Assembly: GCA_910587295.1 (NCBI GenBank)
Contig: CAJULP010000036.1
Location: 1 to 14,033 of the forward strand
Direction: 5' to 3'
DNA length: 14,033 bases
Origin: an uncultured Lachnospiraceae bacterium
GTDB lineage: Bacteria > Bacillota > Clostridia > Lachnospirales > Lachnospiraceae
This document shows positions 1 to 7,149 of this stretch, piece by piece. Every line of letters begins with the position of its first letter. Positions within the stretch are counted from its first letter, which is position 1. The notes under the pieces are model-generated. The model saw only the letters and a program-made list of their open reading frames with translations, was not told the origin of the DNA and searched no databases. Position numbers and translations under genes: made by a program.

Positions 1-461
1 CCGTGATAGTATCCGAGTTTTGCGTGAAAGTATAGGGGTTTCCGTGATAGTATGGAGTTTCGCCTGTTTGTAGAAAAATGCTGTTGAAATATGGGGGATA
101 TTATCGAATTTTGTAAGGGTGTCTTAGTTTCCGGCAGATACAGACACGGAAAGCCTACAAAACCCGTAAACACCGCACTTTCGGCACCACATAGCTTTCA
201 AAGTTACATTATTTCCGTGTGCTTTTAGGGGCATTTTTACATTAGCGAGGGTGCGAACGGTTGTTCTTGGGTTCTTTTGCCTGATAGTATATACTCGTAG
301 GAAAAAGTCGGTTATCATCACGGAAACTCGGATACTAACAGGCAAAACTCCGTACTATCACGCAAAAGTCGATACTCGCAGGCAAAATCCTTATACAAAC
401 ACAGAAACTTGCTGGGAGTTTTCGTGATAATATAAGGGTTTCCGTATTCATATGTGGGTAA
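1..461. repeat. Array of degenerate 20-bp repeats in both orientations
   Basis: The consensus unit is CCGTGATAGTATNNGAGTTT. Forward units start at 1, 22, 42 and (degenerate) 62, at 279, and at 422 and 442. Inverted units occupy 304-323, 324-343, 344-363, 364-383 and 384-403 with an exact 20-bp period. Weaker matches lie near 130-149 (inverted) and 211-230 (forward). The period is about two helical turns, so a protein bound to each unit would sit on one face of the DNA. The layout resembles plasmid iterons, a partition centromere, or the multi-site transposase-binding ends of a Tn7-like or conjugative element. Both strands contain stops and no ribosome site, so I see no gene here. Which of these roles applies cannot be told from the window. 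Confidence 0.85.
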
Positions 462-498
462 AGTGGTAAAAAGTGAATGGAAAAAAAGACAATATAAG

Positions 499-528
499 AA
501 AAAGGGCTGTTCAATGGCTCTTTTTTAC
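499..528 (+). terminator. Rho-independent terminator
   Basis: A stem of about 10 pairs (499-508 with 516-525, including two G-T wobbles) encloses a 7-base loop and runs into six T residues at 521-526. It would stop transcription arriving from the left, beyond the repeat array, and so insulates the Bce module. The A-run on the other side means it could also work weakly on the - strand. Confidence 0.65.
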
Positions 529-586
529 TTTCCACGCCCGGAAAATAGTCGTTTCGTACCATCGGGTAAAAAATAGATAATTTTTT

Positions 587-595
587 TGGTATAAT
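587..595 (+). promoter_or_regulatory. Extended -10 promoter element
   Basis: TGGTATAAT is a perfect TGn plus TATAAT extended -10 box. There is no recognisable -35 hexamer about 17 bases upstream, only an A/T-rich stretch, as is common for extended -10 promoters. The only reading frame just downstream is the broken one at 599-772, so this may be a leftover promoter or one that adds transcription to the response regulator operon. Confidence 0.4.
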
Positions 596-598
596 TCA

Positions 599-772
599 AT
601 GGATGCTATTGCTTTAGAGGAAACGGTATTCTGCCGAAGTATTAGAAAAGAATGAAACCCATCAATAGCTTGTGAGGCATATCGGCAAAGTACAGAAAAT
701 CTGAAATCCTATATGCAGCACCAGTGGAGCCTTGTGGGTGGGATGGCTGGCACGTTCAGGGAGATGGAGTAA
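599..772 (+). pseudogene. Short decayed reading frame (remnant, unidentified)
   Basis: One frame runs from an ATG at 599 to a TGA at 653-655 (18 codons), then stays open in the same frame for a further 38 codons to TAA at 770-772. The second half reads like a real protein (it includes NPSIACEAYRQSTENLK and later SYMQHQWSLVGGMAGTFREM). No ribosome site precedes the ATG. I read it as a fragment of a gene interrupted by a stop, possibly the C-terminus of something lost when the neighbouring module arrived. I do not recognise the parent family. It could also be chance. Confidence 0.3.
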
Positions 773-784
773 AAGGATAGTATG

Positions 785-793
785 TGTTATAAT
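785..793 (+). promoter_or_regulatory. Extended -10 promoter for the response regulator operon
   Basis: TGTTATAAT at 785-793 is again TGn plus a perfect TATAAT. The -35 position (about 765-770, TGGAGT) is poor. It lies 25 bases before the AGGAGG ribosome site and the ATG at 819, giving a very short leader. It is the best candidate promoter for the regulator-kinase pair, expected to give low constitutive expression. Confidence 0.55.
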
Positions 794-818
794 TGAAAAA
801 AGTGTAGGAGGAAGGATT

Positions 819-1496
819 ATGACACAGTATAAAGTTTTGATTATAGAAGATGACCTAAATGCAGCGCAATCAATCAGTAATTTTTTAAGTGCATGGGGTT
901 TTCAATGTGAATATCTGAAAGACTTCGGGCAGGTGACAGACCAGTTTATCATGTACAAGCCGGAGATTGTTTTATTGGACATAACACTTCCGCATTATAA
1001 CGGATATCATTGGTGCGAAGAAATAAGAAAGATTTCCAAGGTTCCGATTATCTTTATTTCATCCATCAACGACAATCTGAATATGATTTTAGCCATGAAC
1101 ATGGGTGGTGATGATTTTGTAGTAAAGCCATTTGACCTTAATTTCCTGCTTGCAAAAATCAATTCCCTGTTGCGGCGTGCCTATGATTTTCAAGGCGCAA
1201 TGAATGTAGTTGCCTGCGGTGATGTGGTGTTAGACTTGGATAATGCAAAACTGCAATACAATGGGAGCGTGTTGGAATTATCACGCAATGATTTCATTAT
1301 CTTGAAAGAACTTATGGCCCATAGCGGTAAAAATGTATCCCGTGATGAACTTATGCAGGCATTGTGGAATGACAATACTTTTGTTGATGATAACACTCTT
1401 ACAGTCAATATAACGAGGGTACGAAACAAATTGAGGGGGATTGGTCTTGAAGATTTTATTGTCACCCGGAAAGGCATGGGCTACCAGATTGGATAA
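819..1496 (+). CDS. OmpR/PhoB-family response regulator, BceR-like
   Basis: A 225-residue DNA-binding response regulator. The receiver domain (residues 3-115) has the acidic pair E10-D11-D12, the phospho-acceptor D54 in LLDITLP, and the conserved lysine K103 in VVKPF. The C-terminal winged helix (about 126-225) ends in the usual RKGMGYQI hairpin. The ATG at 819 is chosen because AGGAGGAAGG sits just upstream; an open frame extends further 5' but has no such site. The gene overlaps the kinase start by 8 bases. With the kinase and ABC transporter next to it, it should be the BceR-type activator of the transporter promoter (2492-2567) in response to a cell-wall-active peptide. Assignment to the BceR group rests on operon context and the partner kinase; the ligand is unknown. 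Confidence 0.93.
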   Translation: MTQYKVLIIEDDLNAAQSISNFLSAWGFQCEYLKDFGQVTDQFIMYKPEIVLLDITLPHYNGYHWCEEIRKISKVPIIFISSINDNLNMILAMNMGGDDFVVKPFDLNFLLAKINSLLRRAYDFQGAMNVVACGDVVLDLDNAKLQYNGSVLELSRNDFIILKELMAHSGKNVSRDELMQALWNDNTFVDDNTLTVNITRVRNKLRGIGLEDFIVTRKGMGYQIG

Positions 1497-2487
1497 AAGG
1501 CATTTTCTGATTCAGTATCTGAAGGAAAAATATAAGGTGATTGTTGTGTTTTGCGGGCTGATTTTGTGCAATTTCTTTTTATATTTCCTTTATGATGTAC
1601 GCATGGAGCCGATTTTATACACGTCATTTCTACTCATCCTGTTTGTGCTGCCTTTCGCCTTTTGGGATATGCACCGCATATACCAGAAATGTAGGCGGCT
1701 GCAAGATATCGGGCAGATGGAAAATCCGGTTATGCCTGATCTGTGGGTGGCTGAAACGCTTTTAGAACAAGACTATCAGCGAGTAATCAAAGAGGCTCTG
1801 CAGGCATGGCAGAATGAACGGACCAGGTGGCGGGAAATAAATGCAGAAAGGGATGATTATTATACTCTCTGGACGCACCAGATAAAGACACCCATTTATT
1901 CTATGGATCTGATGCTGCAGACGGGCGACACCACACCATCTAAATGGAAAGCGGAGCTGCTGCAGGTATCACGGTATGCAGATATGGCGCTCAAGTACCT
2001 GCAGTTGGAAAATCAATATTCCGATCTGTGTTTAGAACAGGTAAAGCTTCTGACTGTGGCTCAGGAAGCAGTCAGGAAACATTCTGTTATTCTGATCGCA
2101 AAGAGGCTGAAAATAGACTTGCATGATTTGGAGGCAGAAGTCCTTACAGACAGGAAATGGCTGTTGTTCATATTGGAGCAGTTGGTTTCAAATGCCGCGA
2201 AATATACGGAGCGGGGCACCATTGCAATATATCAGCCTGCCCCATTACAGATATGTGTCAGTGATACCGGAATGGGGATAGCCGCCGAGGATCTGCCGCG
2301 CCTGTTTGAAAAGGGCTATACAGGTTTTAACGGGCATATTCACCAGAAATCCACGGGTTGCGGCTTGTATATGTGCAAAAAGGTTTCGCACCTGTTAGGG
2401 CTGACTCTTTCTATTTCGTCACAGGTAAATATCGGGACAACAGTAACAATCAATCTGCCGGGGGATGATTTTGCCGCTGCAGATTGA
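1489..2487 (+). CDS. Intramembrane-sensing histidine kinase, BceS-like
   Basis: A 332-residue kinase partner of the preceding regulator. Two membrane helices (about 17-34 and 42-58) are joined by only a few outside residues, so there is no extracellular sensor domain; kinases of this type get their signal from the ABC transporter. The phospho-acceptor histidine is H130 in WTHQIKTPI. ATPase motifs follow: N-box QLVSNAAKYT, G1 box DTGMGI and G2 region GCGLYMCKK. I place the start at TTG 1489, inside the last codons of the regulator gene, because it gives the usual short cytoplasmic N-terminus (DKRHFLIQYLKEK). A TTG at 1441 is the alternative and would add 16 residues inside the regulator gene. 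No strong separate ribosome site is seen, so translation is probably coupled to the upstream gene. Confidence 0.92.
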   Translation: MDKRHFLIQYLKEKYKVIVVFCGLILCNFFLYFLYDVRMEPILYTSFLLILFVLPFAFWDMHRIYQKCRRLQDIGQMENPVMPDLWVAETLLEQDYQRVIKEALQAWQNERTRWREINAERDDYYTLWTHQIKTPIYSMDLMLQTGDTTPSKWKAELLQVSRYADMALKYLQLENQYSDLCLEQVKLLTVAQEAVRKHSVILIAKRLKIDLHDLEAEVLTDRKWLLFILEQLVSNAAKYTERGTIAIYQPAPLQICVSDTGMGIAAEDLPRLFEKGYTGFNGHIHQKSTGCGLYMCKKVSHLLGLTLSISSQVNIGTTVTINLPGDDFAAAD

Positions 2488-2491
2488 CTTT

Positions 2492-2567
2492 CCTTACAAG
2501 TGATGTAAGGTTCAAGCGGGAAATGTCACCTTAATCTATGGCAGACGGTTCCTGCTTTTTTTATAAT
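2492..2567 (+). promoter_or_regulatory. Transporter promoter with response-regulator operator
   Basis: The 118-base gap between kinase and transporter genes holds a perfect inverted repeat CCTTACA-AGTGA-TGTAAGG (2492-2510). A second, overlapping pair of 6-base arms, TAAGGT at 2506-2511 and ACCTTA at 2528-2533, follows. A perfect TATAAT lies at 2562-2567, without a good -35 (about TGGCAG at 2539-2544). An operator upstream of a promoter with a weak -35 fits activation by an OmpR-family regulator, as known for Bce-type transporter promoters. That the upstream regulator binds here is inference. Confidence 0.65.
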
Positions 2568-2605
2568 CTTATGTGTAAAGCCCAAATACAGAAAGGAACA
2601 TACAC

Positions 2606-3388
2606 ATGAATGATAAAAACACAACTTTACTAATGGTGGAGCACCTGCGGAAAATATACAGCTGCAGGTTTGGCGGTAGCCAGGTGGAAGCACTGAAAGA
2701 TGTTTCGCTTGGCGTAGAACGGGGCGAGTTTATTGCTGTCATGGGAGAGAGCGGCTCCGGAAAGACAACGCTGCTCAACCTTTTAGCAGTGTTAGACCGT
2801 CCTACCGAGGGGAAAATCCTGCTTGACGGAAAGGACATTACCCAGATCAGGGACAGCAATATCTCACGGTTTAGGCGCGAAAATTTAGGGTTTGTCTTTC
2901 AGGATTTTAACCTGCTGGATAACTTCTCCCTGCGGGATAATATCTACCTGCCCCTTGTGCTTTCCAATACCCCGAAGGAGCAGATGGAAAGCCGGATAGA
3001 ACCGTTGGCAGCGCAGCTTAAAATTTCTGATATTTTAGAAAAGTACCCGTATGAGGTATCGGGCGGCCAGAAGCAGAGGGTGGCTATTGCCCGTGCTTTG
3101 ATCACTGCCCCCAAAATAGTGCTTGCTGATGAGCCTACAGGGGCATTAGACTCCCATTCTTCAGCACAGGTTATGAAGTTGTTTACGGATATACACAGAA
3201 CAGGGCAGACCATCCTTGTTGTGACACATAGCGTCAAGACCGCCTGTTATGCGGGGCGGGTTCTGTTCATCCGTGACGGGAGGCTTTTTAACCAGCTATA
3301 TCGTGGGGATATGGATAATGAGGCATTTCAGGAGAAGATATCTGACAACCTGAAAATCCTGTTACAGAAGGAGGGATTAGATGCGTAA
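2606..3388 (+). CDS. ABC transporter ATP-binding protein, BceA-like
   Basis: A 260-residue ATPase of the MacB/LolD/BceA class that drives the adjacent permease. Visible motifs: Walker A GESGSGKT (47-54), Q-loop Q99, signature SGGQK (152-156), Walker B IVLADE (171-176), D-loop around 180-183 and switch histidine H208 in VVTHS. The sequence VEALKDVSLGVERGEF before Walker A and VFQDFNLLDNFSLRDNIYLP after the Q-loop are typical of the family. The ATG at 2606 follows GAAAGGA. It has its own promoter in the preceding gap and overlaps the permease gene by 8 bases. The complex is expected to protect the cell from a lipid II-cycle inhibitor such as bacitracin or a lantibiotic and to activate the kinase. 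The specific peptide cannot be read from sequence. Confidence 0.95.
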   Translation: MNDKNTTLLMVEHLRKIYSCRFGGSQVEALKDVSLGVERGEFIAVMGESGSGKTTLLNLLAVLDRPTEGKILLDGKDITQIRDSNISRFRRENLGFVFQDFNLLDNFSLRDNIYLPLVLSNTPKEQMESRIEPLAAQLKISDILEKYPYEVSGGQKQRVAIARALITAPKIVLADEPTGALDSHSSAQVMKLFTDIHRTGQTILVVTHSVKTACYAGRVLFIRDGRLFNQLYRGDMDNEAFQEKISDNLKILLQKEGLDA

Positions 3389-5345
3389 CTTTTATATCCG
3401 GCTTGCATTATCTAATGTTAAAAAGAATAAGCCCGTATATTACCCGTTCTTTTTGACAAATATCCTGTCCGTAATGATTTTCTTTTGTATGGCTTCCATC
3501 CAAAACCAGACAATCATTGCTACACTTCCCGGAAGCTATATATTTGTTCAGTTTCTTAAAGTGGGGGTTGTTATGACAGGAATATTTGCGGGAGTATTTC
3601 TCTTATACACAAACGGACTGCTCATACGGCAGCGAAAAAAGGAACTGGGGTTATATACAATCTTTGGCTTGGAAAAGAAGCATATTGCAAAGGTACTTAT
3701 ACTTGAAAGCATGTTGCTCACAACTGCCGGACTTGTGGCGGGTATTGTTTTGGGTATCGTTTTGGGAAAACTCTTTTTCCTTGTTTTGCTGAAATTGCTG
3801 CACTTAGACAGTGGGCTTACATTCCAATTTTTAACGGAAGCACTTGTGCAGACAGGTATTTGTTTTATTGTGATCGGTGTTTTCATCTTGTTTTACAACC
3901 TGTTTTCTGTTATGAAAGCGAAACCTGTCGAACTGTTGTATGCTGCCCATAAAGGGGATGATTACCATCCTTTTGTGGGGTTAAAAGCCTTTTTAGGAAT
4001 TTTATGTATTGGGGGTGCATATGCGCTGATCCTTACCACTCCATCTCCTATTGATATAATCGGGCGTGTTTTTCCTATTGCATTGTTGATTTTGGTGGGA
4101 ACATTGTTTTTCTTCTCATCCTGCTCTGTCGTTCTTTTGCAAGCTCTGAAAAAGAATGACAGCTACTATTATAAACCAGAGAACTTTATTTCTGTTTCCG
4201 GTCTTATTTACCGGCTGAAACAGAATGCAAAGGGGCTGTCAAATATCTGTATTTTAAGTACGGTTGTTATGGTCATTGCCACCACTACGCTGGCGCTGTA
4301 TGTGGGACAGAAAGAAATGATCTCTTTCCGTTTTCCTATGGAAACAAAAATTTCTGTTTCTGACATAGCTGACGGACAGCCAGCTTTGCCGCAGTTTGTC
4401 CACAAAACAGCGGAGCAGTATGATATGGAGATAAGCCGGGAAGCTGACTACAATGTTACCTATATCAGCGGTGTTTATAAAGACAATACCATTTCTGTCT
4501 ATCAGCCTGATATATACCCGCCGGATATGACCTGCGGCATTTATCTGATTACATGGGAGGATTACAGCCGCATGGAGGAAGGGGCAGAACCGCTTGAAGC
4601 GGATGAGGTTTTTGTATTTTCTTCCTCAAAGGATTTAGGAGTTTCGGAAATTAGTTTTGACAGTTTGAAGTATCGGGTAAAAGCTGAGTTATCGGAGCTT
4701 GCTATACAAAGTAAAAGCGTGCTGTCCTCTGAAACACATTATTATATTATCTGCCCGATGCAGAAAGACATAGGCAATATCCTTGCTGAACTGTCACCCG
4801 CTGAAAATAAATTCAGTCAGACATACAACATGATGTTTGATGCGGAGGGCGGGCAGGAAACTGATTTTAATGCCGCTTTACAAAATCAGTTGGGTTCAAG
4901 TTATGCCGGGGCAAAATATGAAAATGCGGAAACAAAAAGGCAGAGTGATAATTTTACCTATGGAGGTTTTCTGTTTATCGGTCTGCTGCTCAGCCTGCTG
5001 TTTATGATTTTTCTGGCTCTGGTTATTTATTATAAGCAGATCACAGAGGGGTACAGTGACAGATATAATTTTGAAGTCATGCAGAAAGTAGGGCTTGACC
5101 GGAATGAAGTGTCAGCCATAGTCCACAAAGAAATCCGGACTATGTTTTTCTTACCGCTGCTTATTGCGGTTATCCATCTGGCTGTTTCACTTTATGCAGT
5201 CGCCATGCTGATTGCCGTGTTTGGACTGACAAATGTTCTGGTGCTTCTGCTCTGTGCGGGTACAATATCCTTGTTGTTTGCCTTTATCTATATGGTAATG
5301 TATTTTAGTACCGCAAAAACCTATTGCAAAATAGTGATGCGCTGA
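3381..5345 (+). CDS. ABC transporter permease, BceB-like (FtsX fold)
   Basis: A 654-residue permease, the usual length for BceB. I count about ten membrane helices: one near 21-40, several between 53 and 305, then three at about 530-552, 585-608 and 614-645. The region of roughly 215 residues between about 311 and 527 is hydrophilic and matches the large extracellular domain, set between helices 7 and 8, that decides peptide specificity in this family. The N-terminal start (MRNFYIRLALSNVKKNK, then PVYYPFFLTN) is typical. GGAGGG lies just before the ATG at 3381, within the end of the ATPase gene, so the two are translationally coupled. In the membrane it should contact the kinase and report transport activity (flux sensing), as in characterised Bce systems. 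No truncation or frameshift is seen. Confidence 0.94.
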   Translation: MRNFYIRLALSNVKKNKPVYYPFFLTNILSVMIFFCMASIQNQTIIATLPGSYIFVQFLKVGVVMTGIFAGVFLLYTNGLLIRQRKKELGLYTIFGLEKKHIAKVLILESMLLTTAGLVAGIVLGIVLGKLFFLVLLKLLHLDSGLTFQFLTEALVQTGICFIVIGVFILFYNLFSVMKAKPVELLYAAHKGDDYHPFVGLKAFLGILCIGGAYALILTTPSPIDIIGRVFPIALLILVGTLFFFSSCSVVLLQALKKNDSYYYKPENFISVSGLIYRLKQNAKGLSNICILSTVVMVIATTTLALYVGQKEMISFRFPMETKISVSDIADGQPALPQFVHKTAEQYDMEISREADYNVTYISGVYKDNTISVYQPDIYPPDMTCGIYLITWEDYSRMEEGAEPLEADEVFVFSSSKDLGVSEISFDSLKYRVKAELSELAIQSKSVLSSETHYYIICPMQKDIGNILAELSPAENKFSQTYNMMFDAEGGQETDFNAALQNQLGSSYAGAKYENAETKRQSDNFTYGGFLFIGLLLSLLFMIFLALVIYYKQITEGYSDRYNFEVMQKVGLDRNEVSAIVHKEIRTMFFLPLLIAVIHLAVSLYAVAMLIAVFGLTNVLVLLLCAGTISLLFAFIYMVMYFSTAKTYCKIVMR

Positions 5346-5360
5346 TGGAAAGGAGCAAAT

Positions 5361-5570
5361 ATGAGTTTTAATTTTGGAATTATTTTTGCTGTTATCTGCA
5401 TTATTGGTGGTTTGCTTATGATTATCTTGTATAAGCCGTACTGGTGGCTGATGAAAAAGCAGGAAATGCCTGATCATTACAAATGGTATCTGCGCATACC
5501 GGGAATTTTGTTTATTTTGTTTGGCATTGGGATTATCGCCATAAGTATTATTAACAATTTAGCGTTTTGA
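5361..5570 (+). CDS. Small two-helix membrane protein
   Basis: A 69-residue protein made of two membrane helices (about 6-24 and 47-65) joined by a short charged loop with KPYWWLMKKQEMPDHYKWYLR. GAAAGGAG precedes the ATG, and the gene starts 15 bases after the permease stop, so it is in the transporter operon. The layout (helix, aromatic/basic loop, Arg-Ile-Pro-Gly, helix) reminds me of the small DUF6199-type membrane proteins, but I am not certain of the family. Its place in the operon suggests an accessory role at the membrane beside the transporter or the following phosphoesterase. Confidence 0.75.
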   Translation: MSFNFGIIFAVICIIGGLLMIILYKPYWWLMKKQEMPDHYKWYLRIPGILFILFGIGIIAISIINNLAF

Positions 5571-5592
5571 TTGAGGGGGGTGCAGGCATCTG

Positions 5593-5613
5593 ATGAATGG
5601 TGTGGAAAAATGA
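5593..5613 (+). other. Possible six-codon coupling ORF
   Basis: ATG at 5593 follows a strong GAGGGGGGT ribosome site (about 5574-5581) and encodes only MNGVEK before TGA at 5611-5613. The stop overlaps the ATG of the phosphoesterase (ATGA, 5610-5613). The strong site is too far from 5610 to serve it directly, so this mini-ORF may deliver ribosomes to the next gene by stop-start coupling. An alternative is that the phosphoesterase starts further upstream in its own frame (TTG 5571 or GTG 5580). Confidence 0.35.
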
Positions 5614-6476
5614 GAAAAACGCTGATTAAAAAGACACGGATAATGTTATGTGTAATAGGCACAATATTTTTTATTCTGCTTATTTGGACGGTATGGGGCA
5701 ATAAAGCATTGATGGTGAGTACAATTTCAATCTCAAGCAGCCACATTCCTGCCGCATTTTCTGGCTTTCGGATAGCACAGGTATCAGACCTGCATAATAG
5801 TGAATTTGGAAAAAACAATACAGAACTGTTAAAACTGCTATCCGAGAGTCGGCCGGATATCATCGCGATAACTGGCGACCTCATAGATGCCAATCACACG
5901 GATGTAGGGATAGCGTTAGGCTTTGCGCAGGAATCCGTCAGGATTGCCCCGACCTATTATGCGACGGGAAACCATGAAGCAGCAAGCCCGCAATATGATA
6001 CTTTGAAAGCCGGGCTTGAAGAAGCGGGGGTTATCGTGCTGGAGGATGAAGCCGTTTCCTTAGAGCGGAATGGGGAAACCATAACACTGCTTGGATTGGG
6101 TGATCCGGATTTTACGGTCAAGGGAGGTATGTTTGGTGAAACCTCTGCTATGGTTAGTACGAAATTGAAAAATCTGGATGACGGCGAAGGAGGGTATACC
6201 ATTTTGCTCTCACATAGGCCAGAACTGTTTGAAACGTATGTAAACTGCGGCATTGATCTGGTCTTTGCAGGCCATGCGCATGGCGGCCAGTTCCGGCTGC
6301 CGTTTATCAGTGGGTTGGTTGCCCCCAATCAGGGATTGTTTCCTCAATATGATGCCGGACTATATACAGACGGCAGCACAAGCATGGTGGTCAGCCGTGG
6401 CATTGGAAACAGTATTATACCATTCCGCTTCAATAACCGCCCGGAGATTGTTTTGGTGGAACTTAATGCCAGATAA
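5610..6476 (+). CDS. Membrane-anchored metallophosphoesterase, YkuE/YaeI-like
   Basis: A 288-residue calcineurin-like phosphoesterase. An N-terminal helix (about 11-29) after a basic stretch anchors it with the enzyme outside. The metal-binding motifs are all present: SDLH (D60, H62), TGD (D90), GNHE (N121, H122), LSH (H202) and GHAHGG (H222, H224). These are the five blocks of the two-metal active site, and the AHGGQFRLP ending is typical of the YkuE/YaeI group. Family members act on lipid-linked or nucleotide phosphates; the substrate here is unknown, though a cell-envelope lipid phosphate would suit the neighbouring Bce module. The start at ATG 5610 has a poor ribosome site of its own. It ends just before a hairpin terminator. 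Confidence 0.85.
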   Translation: MRKTLIKKTRIMLCVIGTIFFILLIWTVWGNKALMVSTISISSSHIPAAFSGFRIAQVSDLHNSEFGKNNTELLKLLSESRPDIIAITGDLIDANHTDVGIALGFAQESVRIAPTYYATGNHEAASPQYDTLKAGLEEAGVIVLEDEAVSLERNGETITLLGLGDPDFTVKGGMFGETSAMVSTKLKNLDDGEGGYTILLSHRPELFETYVNCGIDLVFAGHAHGGQFRLPFISGLVAPNQGLFPQYDAGLYTDGSTSMVVSRGIGNSIIPFRFNNRPEIVLVELNAR

Positions 6477-6490
6477 TACTACAAAAGACA

Positions 6491-6538
6491 AACCGCCGCA
6501 CTATGGACTTCACCCGCCATATGCGGCGGTCTGCCTTT
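6491..6538 (+). terminator. Hairpin terminator after the phosphoesterase gene
   Basis: A perfect 9-base stem (ACCGCCGCA 6492-6500, TGCGGCGGT 6522-6530) with a 21-base loop is followed by a short T-run (CTGCCTTTTCC). The T-run is weak, so termination may be partial. A second compact GC palindrome, CAGGCCG-GG-CGGCCTG, lies at 6547-6562. Together they separate the transporter operon from the BlaI operon. I see nothing else in the gap up to the promoter at 6676. Confidence 0.55.
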
Positions 6539-6675
6539 TCCGCAGGCAGGCCGGGCGGCCTGATAATGGAAATCACTTGGAAAGTTGGGAACTTAGAGGT
6601 AATATGCTTACACGGCGGTTTGCGTTTCCCCTATATCATGCAAAAACGTCAACGTCTCTTAATAATTAACGGTAA

Positions 6676-6707
6676 TTGACCGATATATAAATTGACAATA
6701 TATATCG
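6676..6707 (+). promoter_or_regulatory. Promoter and operator of the BlaI/M56 operon
   Basis: TTGACC (6676-6681) and TATATA (6699-6704) are separated by exactly 17 bases, giving a good sigma-A promoter. A perfect inverted repeat CGATATATA (6681-6689) and TATATATCG (6699-6707) spans the space between the boxes and covers the -10. BlaI/MecI-family dimers bind AT-rich palindromes overlapping their own promoter, so this is the expected autorepression site. A second TTGACA lies inside it (6692-6697). Binding by the downstream repressor is inferred. Confidence 0.75.
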
Positions 6708-6723
6708 AAAGGAAGGAAGCGGT

Positions 6724-7149
6724 ATGGCAAAGGAAGAGATTACACCGAGTGAATGGCAGATCATGGAAGTCCTGTGGGCGTGCGGGGAGCCTTTGACATC
6801 CTCCGAGGTCTACAAGAGGATGCAGGGGAATGTGGATATGTCGATGAGGATGGTGCGGGTGCTGATGAACCGCCTGAACCAGAAGGACATCCTCGGATAC
6901 ACGGTGGATGAGCATGATTCAAGGGTTTACCACTATTATGTGCAGAGGTCAAGGGAGGAATGTGTAAAGGAGAAAAGCAGGAAGTTTGTGGACAGCTATT
7001 TTTCCGGCAGCGGGACAAATGCAATGGCGGCGCTTTTGCAGAGCTTCGCACTGACGGATGAGCAGATAAAAGAGCTGGAGGAGATTCTGGAGAAAAGCAA
7101 GGAGCGGGGGACAGAATCCACGGATAAAGAGGGTGAACCCCATGCCTGA
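6724..7149 (+). CDS. BlaI/MecI-family transcriptional repressor
   Basis: A 141-residue winged-helix repressor. The DNA-binding domain is residues 5-75: ITPSEWQIMEVLW opens it, the recognition region is around 37-57 (MSMRMVRVLMNRLNQKDIL), and the wing contains DSRVYHYY. The C-terminal half forms the dimer helices. In characterised systems the partner protease triggers cleavage in the region corresponding to ALLQSFAL (103-110 here); the canonical Asn-Phe pair appears as Ser-Phe. AGGAAGG precedes the ATG. The gene overlaps the next by 8 bases. It should repress its own promoter (6676-6707) and hence the whole downstream operon. There is no beta-lactamase or mecA-like gene nearby, so the target is something else, most likely the genes from 8436 onward. 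Confidence 0.9.
   Translation: MAKEEITPSEWQIMEVLWACGEPLTSSEVYKRMQGNVDMSMRMVRVLMNRLNQKDILGYTVDEHDSRVYHYYVQRSREECVKEKSRKFVDSYFSGSGTNAMAALLQSFALTDEQIKELEEILEKSKERGTESTDKEGEPHA

Noticed and set aside
1..461. CRISPR array
   Set aside because: Units are contiguous with no spacers, are degenerate, and occur in both orientations.
124..562. Two - strand open frames (124-345 and 335-562)
   Set aside because: They cover the 20-bp repeat array, have no ribosome site, and their residues follow from the repeat rather than from protein constraint.
732..818. Upstream extension of the response regulator (29 extra residues)
   Set aside because: It would place the start before the promoter -10 and the AGGAGG site; residues do not resemble a receiver domain N-terminus.
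2488..2605. Riboswitch in the gap before the ABC genes
   Set aside because: The palindrome lies upstream of the promoter -10, so it would not be in the transcript; a DNA operator explains it better.
6253..6669. + strand open frame overlapping the end of the phosphoesterase gene
   Set aside because: It runs through the terminator hairpins in another frame and has no ribosome site; composition is not protein-like.
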